Positions 42,401 through 55,925 of a DNA stretch of 64,000 nt are shown here, piece after piece. Made by a program: the position numbers and the translations under genes. The number at the start of each line of letters is the position of its first letter. Position 1 is the stretch's first letter. This DNA comes from Brachypodius melanocephalos (taxonomy: Eukaryota > Chordata > Aves > Passeriformes > Pycnonotidae), in assembly GCA_013398615.1 (NCBI GenBank), contig VZSR01000520.1:33660870-33724869 (forward strand). The letters run 5' to 3'. A model generated the notes under the pieces. That model searched no databases, was not told the DNA's origin, and saw nothing but the letters and a program-made list of their open reading frames with translations.

Positions 42401-45400
42401 GTCAATAATAATCCATTTCTCAGAATTATGCTAACATTGACACATAGGATTGTCCTTTCTAAAGTAAAAACTTTAAAGAAAATATCACTTCTGGAATGAC
42501 TGGGGAACAGCATCTATGTTGCCAATGATTTTGTCAGGAGGGAAGGAGCATTAGATAACACCATAAACGAAAAAAAGGGTTATTGTTCAAGTTTAAAGAG
42601 ATTGCACCAAACAACCTGTGTAACCATTTTTCCAAACCAGAGCTGCCCAACAGCTGAGCTCATCAAGGTAAGACAGCTGTGAAGAGTCCAGATGCAATTC
42701 TGGGACTACTTGTTGGAACAGAAGAAGAAAGACACAGTGGCATTGTACAATATCCCAGTGAGACCACAACTGGAATGTTATATGTAATTCTCTTTGTAAC
42801 AGCTAAAAAACCCACACACTTGAGGAATTTCAACTTGGAGCAGCTGCACAAAAAGGCTGTAAGGGTGATCCATTCACTGGAAACTACAGAGTACAAAAAA
42901 TATTTCATTTAGTCAGTCTAGCAGGAAAAAAAAGCCAAGAAGAGGTACAGATTCTTTCTACAAATACAGATGAGACAAGCAGCAGGAAGGGAAAAGAACA
43001 ATATATCTAGAGGAAAATGTTTCCACAAAAAAAAAGTATATCTAAAGGCTATTCAGACTGTTAAAACACTAAGGGTGGGAATTACGTCTCCTTACTTATA
43101 ATTAGGTTGTAGAAAAGACTGCTTCCTCACATTTGTTTTGGATAGACCACAGAAGAGGTGGTGCAAATAACCTAACTTCTTAAAATACAGCTGGTAAGTT
43201 CATGAAAAGTATTACAGATAGGACAAATATAAGGCCTTGTGCCATCGAAAGTTCTTGCTACTGCTTTATTTCCTAATCAGTGCAAACGAATCTATTAATC
43301 CATGATCTGAAGCTTTCTTTACCAGCCAACCAGTGTAATTTGTAGCAAAGAACTCATGAATCTCCAAAATACAACTGTTGTCCTAATTCTCATCCATCTT
43401 GTTTCAGTTTTTGAAGATGCTACAACCACCAGTTTTCTTCCATAGCAACTCTCTTATAATGTCAGGAGGTCAAGAGGAGTTAATTTGTCCAATACTGGCT
43501 TAAGTTATTGAAAGTATTTCCAATCTGTTGAATGAAGCAAAAATTTGAAGTATGGAAGACTGAACCCTGCTATGTGACAAGTAATACTAGTAATACTGAG
43601 AACTCTTAGTTCTTTCAGTGAACAGGTATTGCTCTCCTCAAGCATCCTGTTCAAACCAGCTGTTTTGCTTTTTGGGATCAAGTCAGCAATTTCCACAAGT
43701 TGTTGTGCCCTGTAAGAGCACAATGGCTTGGATCAGCCGTAGTTGGATACCTGTACTTCATACACTACTGAATGGATACACCTGCCTTACATTCTGTGAT
43801 CCTCTCTTCAAATCAAGCACCATGACACACTTTGATGCTCCCCCCAGACCTGCCTGCTACAGCACTGTCACTCAATGCAGTACTAATTGGGAATCTCCCT
43901 AAAGTGCCTCAGACTAAGCAACATCCTATAGGAAACTTACAGTTCCACTAGACTTCTTCTGAAGGGTCCATAGCCCCATATCCTGATCAAAACTGAGCAG
44001 AACGCTCTATTTGCAGTTAGTGTTGGAAGCAAATTTCATTATTATTCTCTTATTACACAAATTATTTACATTGCTCCGAGCTTGAAGAAAATAAGGAAGA
44101 GCATAACACTTAAAAGAATGTGCATTGAAAATTCTAGTGTAAAGCACCAAAAGCCTTGCTGAGAAACCTAAGACCCACCCTAGGAAAATAAAATTTAAAA
44201 GGATGCATCAAATCTGCTTGCTTAGAATGCAGGATTAAAAATGCAACTACTTTGGTTTATGTTTAACCTACTTGAAGTAAACTTACTAAGTTTTAAGAGA
44301 ACCTTTTTAAATAATTTAAGAGTCTGCTAAGAGTAACTTCAGCTAACAGTATTTTTTACATGGCAATCAATTATTAAAAATGTTAGGAAATAATTAATAT
44401 ACTGGGAGTCCCATAAATATGAGTACAAGCAACAAACAAGCCACACAAAGTATCGAACAACAGCTTGATCTCCCAGAAAACCACATCGATTTCTACAATA
44501 GCTTAACTAGAATAATAAACTTTATGTATAATCAATTCTGATATATAGCTTGTTACTTATGAGAGCATAAAAGAAAGGTAAGAAATACCAGTTCGGTGTG
44601 GAGTTATATAATATTTCATTTTTCACTTTTAAGTGCTTATTTGATATATCCCACAACTTCAAATCCTCAAAGGCTAGGAGAATTCAAAAGAAGTTCTTCT
44701 GGTTTTAAAACCAAGCACTATATTAAAAAAGCAAAGAAACCCCCCAAAAAGCTATCAAAGAAACAACACCCCTGTGGTAACTGACAGTGGTCAGAACATG
44801 GATTCTTATGCTCCAGGCACTGGCTTGAAGCCTGTGGGAAAGCCAAGTACAGAACTCTCTCAGTCTGGCCTGGAAAACCATAAGGAGGAACCCAAAACAA
44901 CCTTGTAGATAATCCTCCTCCTGACACCTGGTGTTTTACTAACTTGTTGTTTACTTGTAAGAAAACAGTTCTGAAGTGTTACTTTAAATGACCAATCGTA
45001 TTGATTGTACCGAAACTCAATCGTATTGATTGTATAAAAGTGTCTGGCTTTCAATAAAGCTTTGCTATAAGCCCTCCGAAGAACTGGAGATCTATCTATT
45101 GTTATGTGAGCCACCCCGAATCATAACAACACACCCCTAGCCCCCGCAAAAACCCTCACCAACTCTAATCATATGACTTGTAAAATCTTAGACTAACTAG
45201 TTTGACAATAATTCTGCACTTAAAAAAAAACCACAAAAAAGAATTATGAAGTATGTAACGCTAACGATAAGGAACTTTGAAAATAAACTGTTTTATCAGA
45301 CAATGTAGACTTCTTTTTAGATGATCTGAATTTAAGGGAAAAAATAAATATGGTGATGTAGAGCCTACATTCACATGCATACTTCATACAGTTTGATGTC

Positions 45401-48400
45401 ATTGCCGTAACAAACTGTGATAGTGTCAAATGCTTGTGCAAATTAAAGCAGGTTAACTATGAGATCCTGCAGAATAATTGAAGTGGGAAAGCAGTACACA
45501 GAATGCACAAAATTAAGGTGGAACAAATATTCAAAACTGATTATTTGCAAGAATCTAAATCTATTGACCTTTTTAGATAAAGTGTTAGCAAGTTGCTCCT
45601 TGCACTCAACAATTACATACATAGGAAAATTTCTGATGATTGACAGGAAACATTAGAAATGAGGAAGTAGAGAGAAGCCAAACCTTGGCATGGTCAGTTT
45701 TCTCTATGTCAGTACGTGTTGTGAGCAAGTGCCCTTCTGAAAATCTTGTAATTACTTATAAATAGTTTAGAAGAAAAAGGCTAAAATTAGAAAAAAATCC
45801 TGAAGTTCACAGTGTTTATCTCATTCACAATTCATATTTTGACAATAGTTTATTGTCTGCAAATTGGTAGCTTCTTTCAAAAGTATAAGGTAGGGCTGAC
45901 TGCCTTAAAATCCTTCACTTGAGAATTTCAGGATTCTTCATCTGAGAATCCAACAGGATTCTAATTTACATGTAATATACCACCCTAATTAAAAGATCTT
46001 TATAAAACACAGTAGGAAAATTCATCTAAAAACTGTTCAGCAGCAAGGCTTAATAGCTGTCAGGCCAAATTTCTTTTAAAAAATGACATGTATAGCTATT
46101 GGAACAAATACAGCCTTTGCAACCTATAAGTGAAACACATAAAAATAACCAACCAAGAGGCAAATCAGAATGCCAGCAAAGAGGTAGTTGAACCAAAGCC
46201 CCCAGTGAAGCAATTATGCTCAAAATAATTAACATAACCCTTTCCAAGAGATGTGATGCAGATGCTTCTCTGTATAATAATGTAATAAATGTTACCGAAA
46301 TATTTTGTGCAGTTCTGGCTCGCATGTGATGAAAACTGGCTACAGTGCAAGGAATAACTGAAAGGCTGGAGATCACGCCTTTACTGCTGGCAAGTACCAC
46401 GATGATCAGAAAGGACACTGGGAGGTGGTCTTATTACAGAAGCTACCATCAAGAGAACGAAGTCACCAGGATTGCAGAAGGCTTAGCAAATTATGATATA
46501 AAAAACAGTGGCTGGAAAGAAACCAATAAGGGATCAATTTAAATTAAAAACAAAAATCCAGTCTTAATGAAGAACACAACTCCAACACTGAAACAAACAA
46601 ACACATGCTACAATGCTTTCTCCAGGTTTTGACATGTTCTTATCAAGACTGGAAGTTCTCTGGAAGGTATGCTTTAGCTAAACCTATATTAATATAAAAA
46701 GTAAAGTAAATTTAGGAACTTCTAATATATAAGCACTTAGGGGATTTAAGATTTGATCCTCCTGGCTTCAAACTACTGATTCAAGCATCCAGTTTTGACA
46801 GCTGTCCCTTTAACACTTGCTGTAGAAAGCTTACAGCTAGCTCCACATTACTCAACTCCCAAATATCTCCCTCATCACCAAAACACAAAATTACACAGTT
46901 GTAAAAATTCAGCCTACAGGGAGAATGACAACATGCAACTGGACAGATTATGAAAGACATATAGTTTTAGAAGGGATGTATTTACACATTCAGTGATCTT
47001 AGATGCAACCATGATAATCAAAGTACAGAAAGAAATTTATAGAGACATCTGCTGCAATTGCAAAGTGAACTGCTGCACAGTCTACTCCATTTTAAGTATT
47101 CAAGGAGAGTTCCATTATCAGGAAAGATATAAAGAGTTCATTATAAAACATGAAAAATCATCATTTGTAAGTACCTTGAAAACACTAAATGCCCAACACT
47201 GGCAACACGAGGTCAAGCAAACAAATCTAGTTTTTGTAAAAACTCCAGAAGAGCATTTAACTTAATAAAAAATAAATGTCGTAAACTGTTTCTCAATCAA
47301 TCACCAAACCTTCTCCAACACTGGCCACACGGATCCCATATACACACAGAAATATGGATGAAGTAAAAATAGGCAGTTCGGACTGCTATTTGAAGCATGA
47401 CTCTCAAAAAAGTAAAAGAAGCAACAAAACCAGCCCTCGAGCCTCAAAACAACACAATTTTGTGAAAATCATGAATTGGTATATTTGGTATCCATTGGAT
47501 GGCTCTCCTTGCACCCTATTATTCCCCACACATTTCTTTCCAAAGCAGTCGGACCTGTGATTTTTGGTGCAGTGTATGTATACTGTATTCCATATTATTA
47601 ACTCAATGTCCTTAGGAAAATGTAGATCTCTAAAATGTAATGAAGATAGTTTCTGACTAAAGCCAGAACAAATTAGTTATACTTGAAAACTTTTTGTTTG
47701 CCTGCCTTGAATTCCCTGCAGCAGCCAGCTCATGACCCAAACTGGGACTCTTTCAATCAAGTTTCAAAGAATCTACAGCCTAGCAAACATAATTCAGGGA
47801 TAAGACCCTGAGGCCAATGACCAATTTGTTATATAAAGTAATATCTACCTATCAACCATGTCTTTTTTAATGGACCATTCAGTAAAAGCATATAACAACC
47901 ACCAAAGGGGAAGAGGGATGGCGGAGTGAGGTAGAAGAGCCCAGGATAAAAAAAAAAAAACCACAAGCAAACAATACTGTGCTTTTTGACCTACAGAAAA
48001 ATCATTCCTGAGAACTAATTCATTTAACTCCCAATATAAACAGGATCAACACAGAATGGATTTGAAAATTCATGTTGTCAAATGTGGACAAGAATGCAGA
48101 CACGAACCTGAAAGACATTACTTTGGCAAGCACAGCACACCACTACTCCTTGTCCAATCTTATATTATCATCCTTTCCTCAAATAATTCCCAGTGCTCTA
48201 TTTATCAAGGGAAAAACCCCACAAAAGCTCAAGCTTTACCAGCACTACACACTGCAGTGCAACCACAACTGACCTTGGCAAACCAGAATAGGATAGTCTG
48301 TTTCCTTCAGTTGATAAATACCTTCCTGTCCTACAAAACACCAGTGTATATGTATCATCCTACACTGCCTGTACCAACCAGTTCCTTTTTTATGCCCACC

Positions 48401-51400
48401 TGGACATCTCCAAGAAGGAAACAAGTTTATTACTGAACTGAGAGGCATGTTAAAAGTCCCTGTGATTCTGGGAAACCTAATGTAGCTCAAAAGAGCCCTT
48501 GAGGGTCAGGAAGGAAAAGATTTAATAGTTTTCAGAGGAATGACATATTGGCCTGATGCTTCTGTGAAATATTCTTGGAAGGAAAAAAATTTCCATCACA
48601 CTTCAAGAAATGTAAATGCTTAAACTGTGAACTAAGTCTTCAGTTGTCTTCAAACCTGTTACCATATGCCTTTCCTTTTTGAGTGTACTTAACATAAAAT
48701 AACATGGTTGCACTCCTCAAATAACCCATCTGCTGTTCCCTACTTCTGCTACTTTAAAAGCTTGTCAGCTGCCATCCATTGCAGTTCCAATTTTCAGCAT
48801 AAAATTAGCACTTTACTATTTATTTTGCCTAATTATACTAATTGTAAGCATTATATTTGTCTTTAAGTGCCTCAGCATCTGAAATAATAAGGGAATCCCA
48901 AATGGTTAAGATTAAGAAAACAATATCCCAAATACTTTGCTAAGAAATCTGACCCTGTCTCCCTTGACTAAGAATCTACTTTTGACTAATCATGAATTCA
49001 AACCGGACAGAAGTGTTGTTTCAAGATTTCACATCATTCAATACACTACTAAGATACAGATTCCTTGTAACAAGCAGGTTAAAAAAAGAGGGAATATTGT
49101 AAATGAGGTTGCTCAGGTAATTGTAGATGTACAATATATATTGTACAAGATATACAAGCCCAACATGAACCAATGCAACGCAACCACCATTATCTTGCAT
49201 CACCCTGAATACACCCTCCGACTGCAATGCACACCTCTGGGACTGCTTACACATTCAGAGTGGGAAATCGCTGGATTAATAGGAATAAAACTCAAGGAAG
49301 ATCCAAACAACTGAGACCTGAAGCCCCCTTCATGGCTAAGTACTTTAGCAATTTAGAATATACCATGGCTCCTTACTCTCTAGTCTATTTGCATTCAGGG
49401 CAGCACATCCCTGCTTCTGTTTCAGGAGGAGAAAGGGATCATCTCACCCAGCTTCCCACATAGTTTGATGTTTAGGACTCTGAGCTGCATCATTTTTGGG
49501 TTAAAATCCTGTCAAGCTGGAGAAGAACTGGACTTCACATTTCTACTACTGGGACAAGCTCTCTAATGAAAGGAGAAAAATCTTAACTTTCAATGAATTC
49601 AAACACAGTAGTACCCGATTGGAATTATCTATTCAAGTTTATTAGTGCTGGCACCTTATCGCCACCCATCTCAGTACTGATACTGAGTACAGTATTCACG
49701 ATCTTTTCAGTATCTTAATCTGTTCAATATTTTTTTTGTCTAGAGACCTTTTTGTCCCTTGACTAAAGCATGCTCAGACTGCAGGAGGCTTCAAAGATTA
49801 GACAGCATTTAAAAGGAGATTGATTGTATCCACACAGCTGATTTCTTTGTAAGTGGAGTGGCTACAACTTTGCAATTTAAGACTACAAAAAGTTTGAAAA
49901 AATAGTGCTACAAATATTCAGCATATAACTTTATTTTTATTATCTCTGAAAAAACATTACTACGTATCTATTTCACTTTTACAGGTTTCTTAGATTTTTG
50001 CCAATAGTTTTCCCAATACCTATCCAGATCTCAGAGCAAACTGCACATTTATGCTGCCAATATAACAAATGCAGGAGGAACAATCAACTCCATTCAAGAA
50101 AAAGCTATGCCTTGCTGCTTACAGCCCAGCGTGTTTGCTCATTCCTTCGACTCCTTTAGATAATGACGGGACAGAATTCTTTGGTTCTGAGGAATTTCTT
50201 TCTACTTATTAACCTAAGATGCCACGGGCAAAATCATGATCTGATTGGCCAACCCTCTAGCTTTACAGTGCAGGAAGGTTAATATTAATTGCAGATCCAA
50301 AGATATGCTTGCTATATGCTTCAAATATTGAACATGAACTCCAAGAATGGATTAGGTTTTCAAATGTTAAAAACTGACAGACATCATATTTACTAATTGA
50401 TTACAACAGACAAGTGCTGGAAAGTAGCCACTTCTCTGCATGATTCACGGTGTATCCTATGAGTTCCTTGCAACTTCTGCCAGTTTAAACAGATGCAGTA
50501 TTAAACTTGTGAAAATGCAGATTATTTTTAAAGAAATGCAAAACAAAAAGAATATACAGCTGTGAAGAGAGTAAGAACAGCACTTAGTGCAGCAGTGCAA
50601 TTACAGCATATAGAGGTATGCAGATAGGAATATTGCATGAGAAATTAAAGAAATAAGGAATAACATCCATCACAAGCACTATGCTTTAATATTTCCAAGT
50701 ATAGAGATTTATTATGCTGCAAAGCCATCACAGTATCAATTTGCATAAAGTTGGGGTAAAGGATCCTAACAGAAATACAGAGAATACCAAGAGACCACTT
50801 GTAGTATTTAGCTTACTGGAATGCAGACATAACTGAAAGATAAAGCATAAAGACATCTCTAGTGTTTACAAAACCCAATAAAGCACCACAGGTGAATAAT
50901 GAAATGTTTCAGTGCATCTAAAAACTAGCAAGCTGTAGAGGAACACAAGAGGATCTCTTTCCAATCTACTAGGAAATACCATGAGATGACACTGTTTACA
51001 GAAGTTGGAAAAGAAGAATATGGACTCAGCAATACACTAAGCAGTTGTCTTTTGTATTTTATATATACGAATATACACGTTGTCAACCACTTCAAGAGCA
51101 CCACATATAGCTTTCAAAAGCTGATAAATCCTTGCAAAAATAACCCAGTTATATGATAGAATCAATCCAAATTTATATTATTGACCAGATGTGCCTGTCT
51201 GGCTGTCAGTACCAATTGCAGAGAGCAGACAAGAAATCTCAGTCATATTTTCGACTTCTCTGGGAACTTGACAGCACTAAAAATGAGACTCTGAAAGTCT
51301 TTCTTGAGATACATTTAGCTGTTTCACCTTGGATTCTTTGGCATCTGATGGTGATTCCTACTGCTTTTTCTTTTTTTTTCCTCTGAAATTCCCTGATCTG

Positions 51401-54400
51401 TACCAGTACACTGTAATGCAGTACATTGTACCACCACTGAGTCTGTATTATACAACAGGACCAACAATTTAGAACCACTATCATGAGCTGTATGATTAAT
51501 ATATATACATACATTAATACAAAGATCAGTACTGTAATGAACACTCGGACAACATGTTTAACCAGAGTTGCAGTATAAACTACTCTGGAAAAGCCATAAA
51601 TACCTCCTGAACGCTCATAAGAGTATTTTTAGACATTTTACTGAATGAACCCTTGTTCTCTCATTACAACAGAGATTAATATAATAGGGAGTTCTCTTAT
51701 AACAATAGGGAGTTCTGAAATTACAGCTTCAGAAATACTTCTGGACTATTACTACTCTGGGACACACAACAGTTGCAGCTACGGGATTTACAATGCTTGG
51801 AAGTGGCAAAAGATGAAACGAGAACAGACAGAAGATGACAGTCCAAGCCATAAAAATATAAAATTAGAAGGGTACAAAATTAGGCTATAAAATTAGGAAG
51901 CTGATACTTCAATTGCCTCTCAAACCTTGACTTACTGACAAGTCCCTCGGTCTTGAGGAAAGCACAAACAGATTTGAAAAAGAAACTGCTACATAGTTCT
52001 GAAATTGTGAAACATGCATAGAAGCTCTGGATAATAACTGAGACAAGTCATAGGTGTGTAGATAAACTAGAGGTGAGATACAGCAAAAGGTAACAAAAGC
52101 CATTGCACACAACTGGCTGCAAGCCACAGAAGTTCTGACAAGAGGTGATTTCAACAGAGGTCCTGGTCAGATTTGTAAGGAAAAAGGCAACAATACCTTA
52201 GAGAGACAGTCAAATAGAGACATGAAATGTCAAGGAACAGGAAGGAAAACCACTATAGTTTCTATTTTCAAATGAATAATACTTAAAGAAATAATATTTT
52301 TCTGATAGGCTGATATAAATAACAATTTATTATACAGGCAAATAATTTAGAAGTTAAGAATGAAGTAATTTAAAAAATTGTCCAAAAAAGCATGTAGGAT
52401 ATATGTAATATTATGGATTACAACCTTAGCGACAGGTGGTAAAGCATCAAAGTGGAAGACTGGAAGTTAAAGGAAGCTGTCCCTAAGGTATTTTCCTATG
52501 AAGAATTTGATTAGATGTTCATAAGAAAATAAATTTTTAAAAAACAATCAACCAAAAAGAAAAAAACACACACACACAAAACCAAACCCCTTACAGAGGT
52601 ACAAAATCAAAATATGTTAAGATGTACTTAACATGAAAAATAAACAGAAAGAATGACTTCTTTTTTAAACAAGAGAACGTTTAGCAAACATGCTTCTTCC
52701 CTGTTCACTTATTTAGTTGTCCATCAGCCAACTTCAGATGACTGTTATTATCTAAGCAAACAAGGAGATTCTGTTTTTTGATGTATTTTACGAACAGATT
52801 CCATACAATATCCATAGTTATCTGTAGGTAGGATAAATCTGTCCTAGGTAATAGTAAAGTCTTATTTATCCTTCTTGCAATATTGCACAAAAATAGAAGA
52901 CATAAACATACTACAACGCATGCAACAGTGAGAATTGATCTACATGGATGGTGTAGAAAAAAACAAAGATCAACCATCCAGTTGTAACCTCCCTTCCAAA
53001 ACAAATCCTTTATCACTGTTTAACAAGCCTTTAATAAGCAGAATTGCAATAAATGGGTGGGAAAGAAGACTGCTGGAAAGGAAAAATAGACCCATCTTCA
53101 AATGCCCTCTTGAAATGAATGAGATGAGAATCCAGGAAAAATAAACATGAGATAAAGCGTAGAAAGGAAACACGACATTCACTCACATAAAATTTTCTGG
53201 ATATTCACTCAAGGCCATGTCAATGATATTCAAAGCATCATGATAGTGTTTCTGGGCTGATAGCAAGAGTGAAAGGAGATGAAGAGAGTTGGCATCATCT
53301 CCTTGTAGTTGCAGAGCCTGACGAACATAACCCAAAGCTTCTGGTATCTGATTTTAAAAAATAAAAAAAAAAAGGCAGAAAAAGAAAGCACCACTATTAG
53401 AAGTATTGCCTTTTACTTGATTGACATCCATAAAACTTTCAAAATGTTCACCCAGGTAACATGTAGAATTCTATACACTCCTGTAAGACACTACTCAGCA
53501 GTTTAAAATGAACCTGATGCTCTACAGTGAACACTGAAAATTAAATAATATATTTACACTGGAAAGTAATATAAATGTTTTTATAAAAGTTACCTTCAGC
53601 CCCTTAAAATATTCTCTTTCCAGTCCTGACTGTATTTCTACATGATTTTGAAAATATTTTAATTGCAATGCTTCATTGAAATGTACAGTTAGACAGCAAC
53701 AGTAACTTTTCTTTACGTAGAATTTCATTATTAGCTCAGCTGGCCATGTTTTTGTTCAAAGTAAGTACAATAAGTGTTAAAACCAAGAAATTTAATTAAG
53801 CAACACAAGTATTTTGGAATTCAGAATGTACAGAGTCATAACCTGCTCCTCAAAAATATTTTGTACTAGTAAAGTGACAATGCATTCCACTCTAATGGGG
53901 AAGTTCTGTGCTACTCACGAGCACTGAAAAGTAGCCACTAGAGAATGTAAACAACTGTGCTCAGGGCTACTTTGTGAAACAAACATGACATACGAAGATG
54001 CTTACCATGACATACAGAAAGCAGTTCCACATTATCCAAATTCATGTGATGTATGATAGAATGCCTTAAACATAACAGCGGTACAAGCTGGACTAAGCTC
54101 TGATCTCTTTTATAGCAATAAAGTATTTTCCAGTTTTCCTAAACATGTTTTGTAATTTCGTCCACAATAACGAAGCCTCGCACAGGAATTCAGGAAGGGC
54201 ACAGATATTAGCAGGTACTCAAGATTTAATCACTGTAAAGATGGTTAAAGACTAGATTCAAGAGCTCCACTCTTTAGGATTTGAGCAGATATTACACATC
54301 ACAGGTAAAAACACCTTAAAAACTGATTTTTTTTCTCTCTGTCCAGCAACATAAACACTGAAGTAAGTGGAATTACTTCTGTCTTATTTCTGATCCTGGA

Positions 54401-55893
54401 GCTGGAAATATTGGCAGAACTCTGGAGAAGTGCATAAGACTGAAGGTGTTTGGAGGGAGTATTCCAGGGTTTTTTCCATATATGTGCACAAGGAAAGCCA
54501 GGTTTTTACTGAAGAAATCTTCATCTCTATTCATCAACAGATACAAATTCCAATTTTGTAGGACAGTATGATGCTGCACTATTAAAACATAACTAACCTG
54601 TCTGGATATGGCAAGCTGCAGTGCCAAGTAAAATGCTGCCAAATGATCCATTGGAGACAAACTGTGAGCCCTTAAAAACAAAGAAACAAAATAAAAAGTG
54701 AATTGTTCCCCTGTTCAGACAGGTTAGGCATACCCATAAATGCACATATATTCATTTATTCATTCAGATATCTTCACTACATGTATACTCATATTTTGAT
54801 ATAAGTGGTGTTCATTTCAGCAACTTTTCTTATGCTTCTCAATCATTCTTGATTTAAAGGAAGCACCTTGGGACATGAAAAATCATTTCTAATAGAAAAT
54901 AATTATGTAATTTTTGCTTAAATCTTAAAAAATAAATATTTAATAAAATTATTTTTCAAATAAATTATACTCCTAAACAAACATTAGATGTCATTACTTA
55001 GAATATTTATAAGAAAAATTCATCAAATGGAATTGTCTTACAGAAAAAAAAGTGAAAAAATATCCAAACATGTATTCCTCAGGACACCATGCCTTTAAAG
55101 AGATGAATTATATCAACTTTTTTCCACCTTTAAAAAATATATGTTTTTTCTTTTCTTTTTAATATTTTGGTCAAATGCACACTCTTAGTATTATCCTACA
55201 GAAATTGTTCTTGTAATACACTCTACTTTGCCCCTGTAATACAATCTTTCTGATGAAAGGTAAGAGCTTTTTAGCAGGGGGATACTCGAGTATAAGGACA
55301 AGAAAAAAATTATGGCTATACCCTAAAATGATGTGTAATATGTACTGGGCAGAAGCCTGAAACTATTTCTTTATTTACATTTATTGTATTCTTTTAATGG
55401 TGTCTCATTTAGAACTATAATCTGCAATAATCATCTTTGGAACATCTAGTGAGTCACTTCCATTGCAAGGAAGCATCAAAATTGACCTTTAAACCACTAA
55501 AACCACAGAGAACCTTCTGCTTCTGACCTGTGCATTTCTGTCTTCTCAAGTCCAAACAGCTGCACAAGTCCGTTAGCTTAGTAACTACACCCAACATGCT
55601 TCAAAGATGTTTTAAGTTATTAAGGGACAGCTCCATATTTTGTTAACTTCACCTGTAAATTGGAGACTAGATGCATAGGGCAAAGTGTAACAGGGTCCAG
55701 TCCTTTTTTAATTTAAATTCATAAATTAAGGAATACTAGACAAGAACAAGAGATTTTTACTTAGAGAATGCTTCTTCAGTCACCCAAGCTTCAGATAGTG
55801 AAAGAATAAAGCTGTTATTATCTATCTACCATTTGGTGAGTTCTATGAAACTTCTGTTCACACCAACCACACAAAAAACACTGAAAGTTTCCC

Positions 55894-55925
<32 letters not shown>

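Larger units (their letters stand above)
38780..53186 (-). other. TTC7B: TTC7B intron between 7th and 6th exons
   Basis: A 14.4-kb intron. It contains an old CR1-like remnant at about 42640-43215 and a solo LTR at 44773-45131. A two-copy 15-bp tandem repeat (CAAATAACTTGATAG) lies near 41900-41932. Several open frames of 100-126 codons on both strands show no recognisable protein features, so I do not call them genes. Confidence 0.85.

Noticed and set aside
46050..46418. 122-codon minus-strand open frame with hydrophobic stretches
   Set aside because: No matching splice phase with neighbouring TTC7B exons and no family resemblance; probably chance.
48056..49314. Two open frames of about 125 codons on the plus strand
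   Set aside because: Composition looks random, no domain or splice context is seen, and they sit deep in an intron. Length alone is not enough in 64 kb of sequence.
54373..54597. Extension of the 5th TTC7B exon into the intron
   Set aside because: The frame stays open, but family similarity stops at the GTTAGT donor and the next exon continues the protein exactly.
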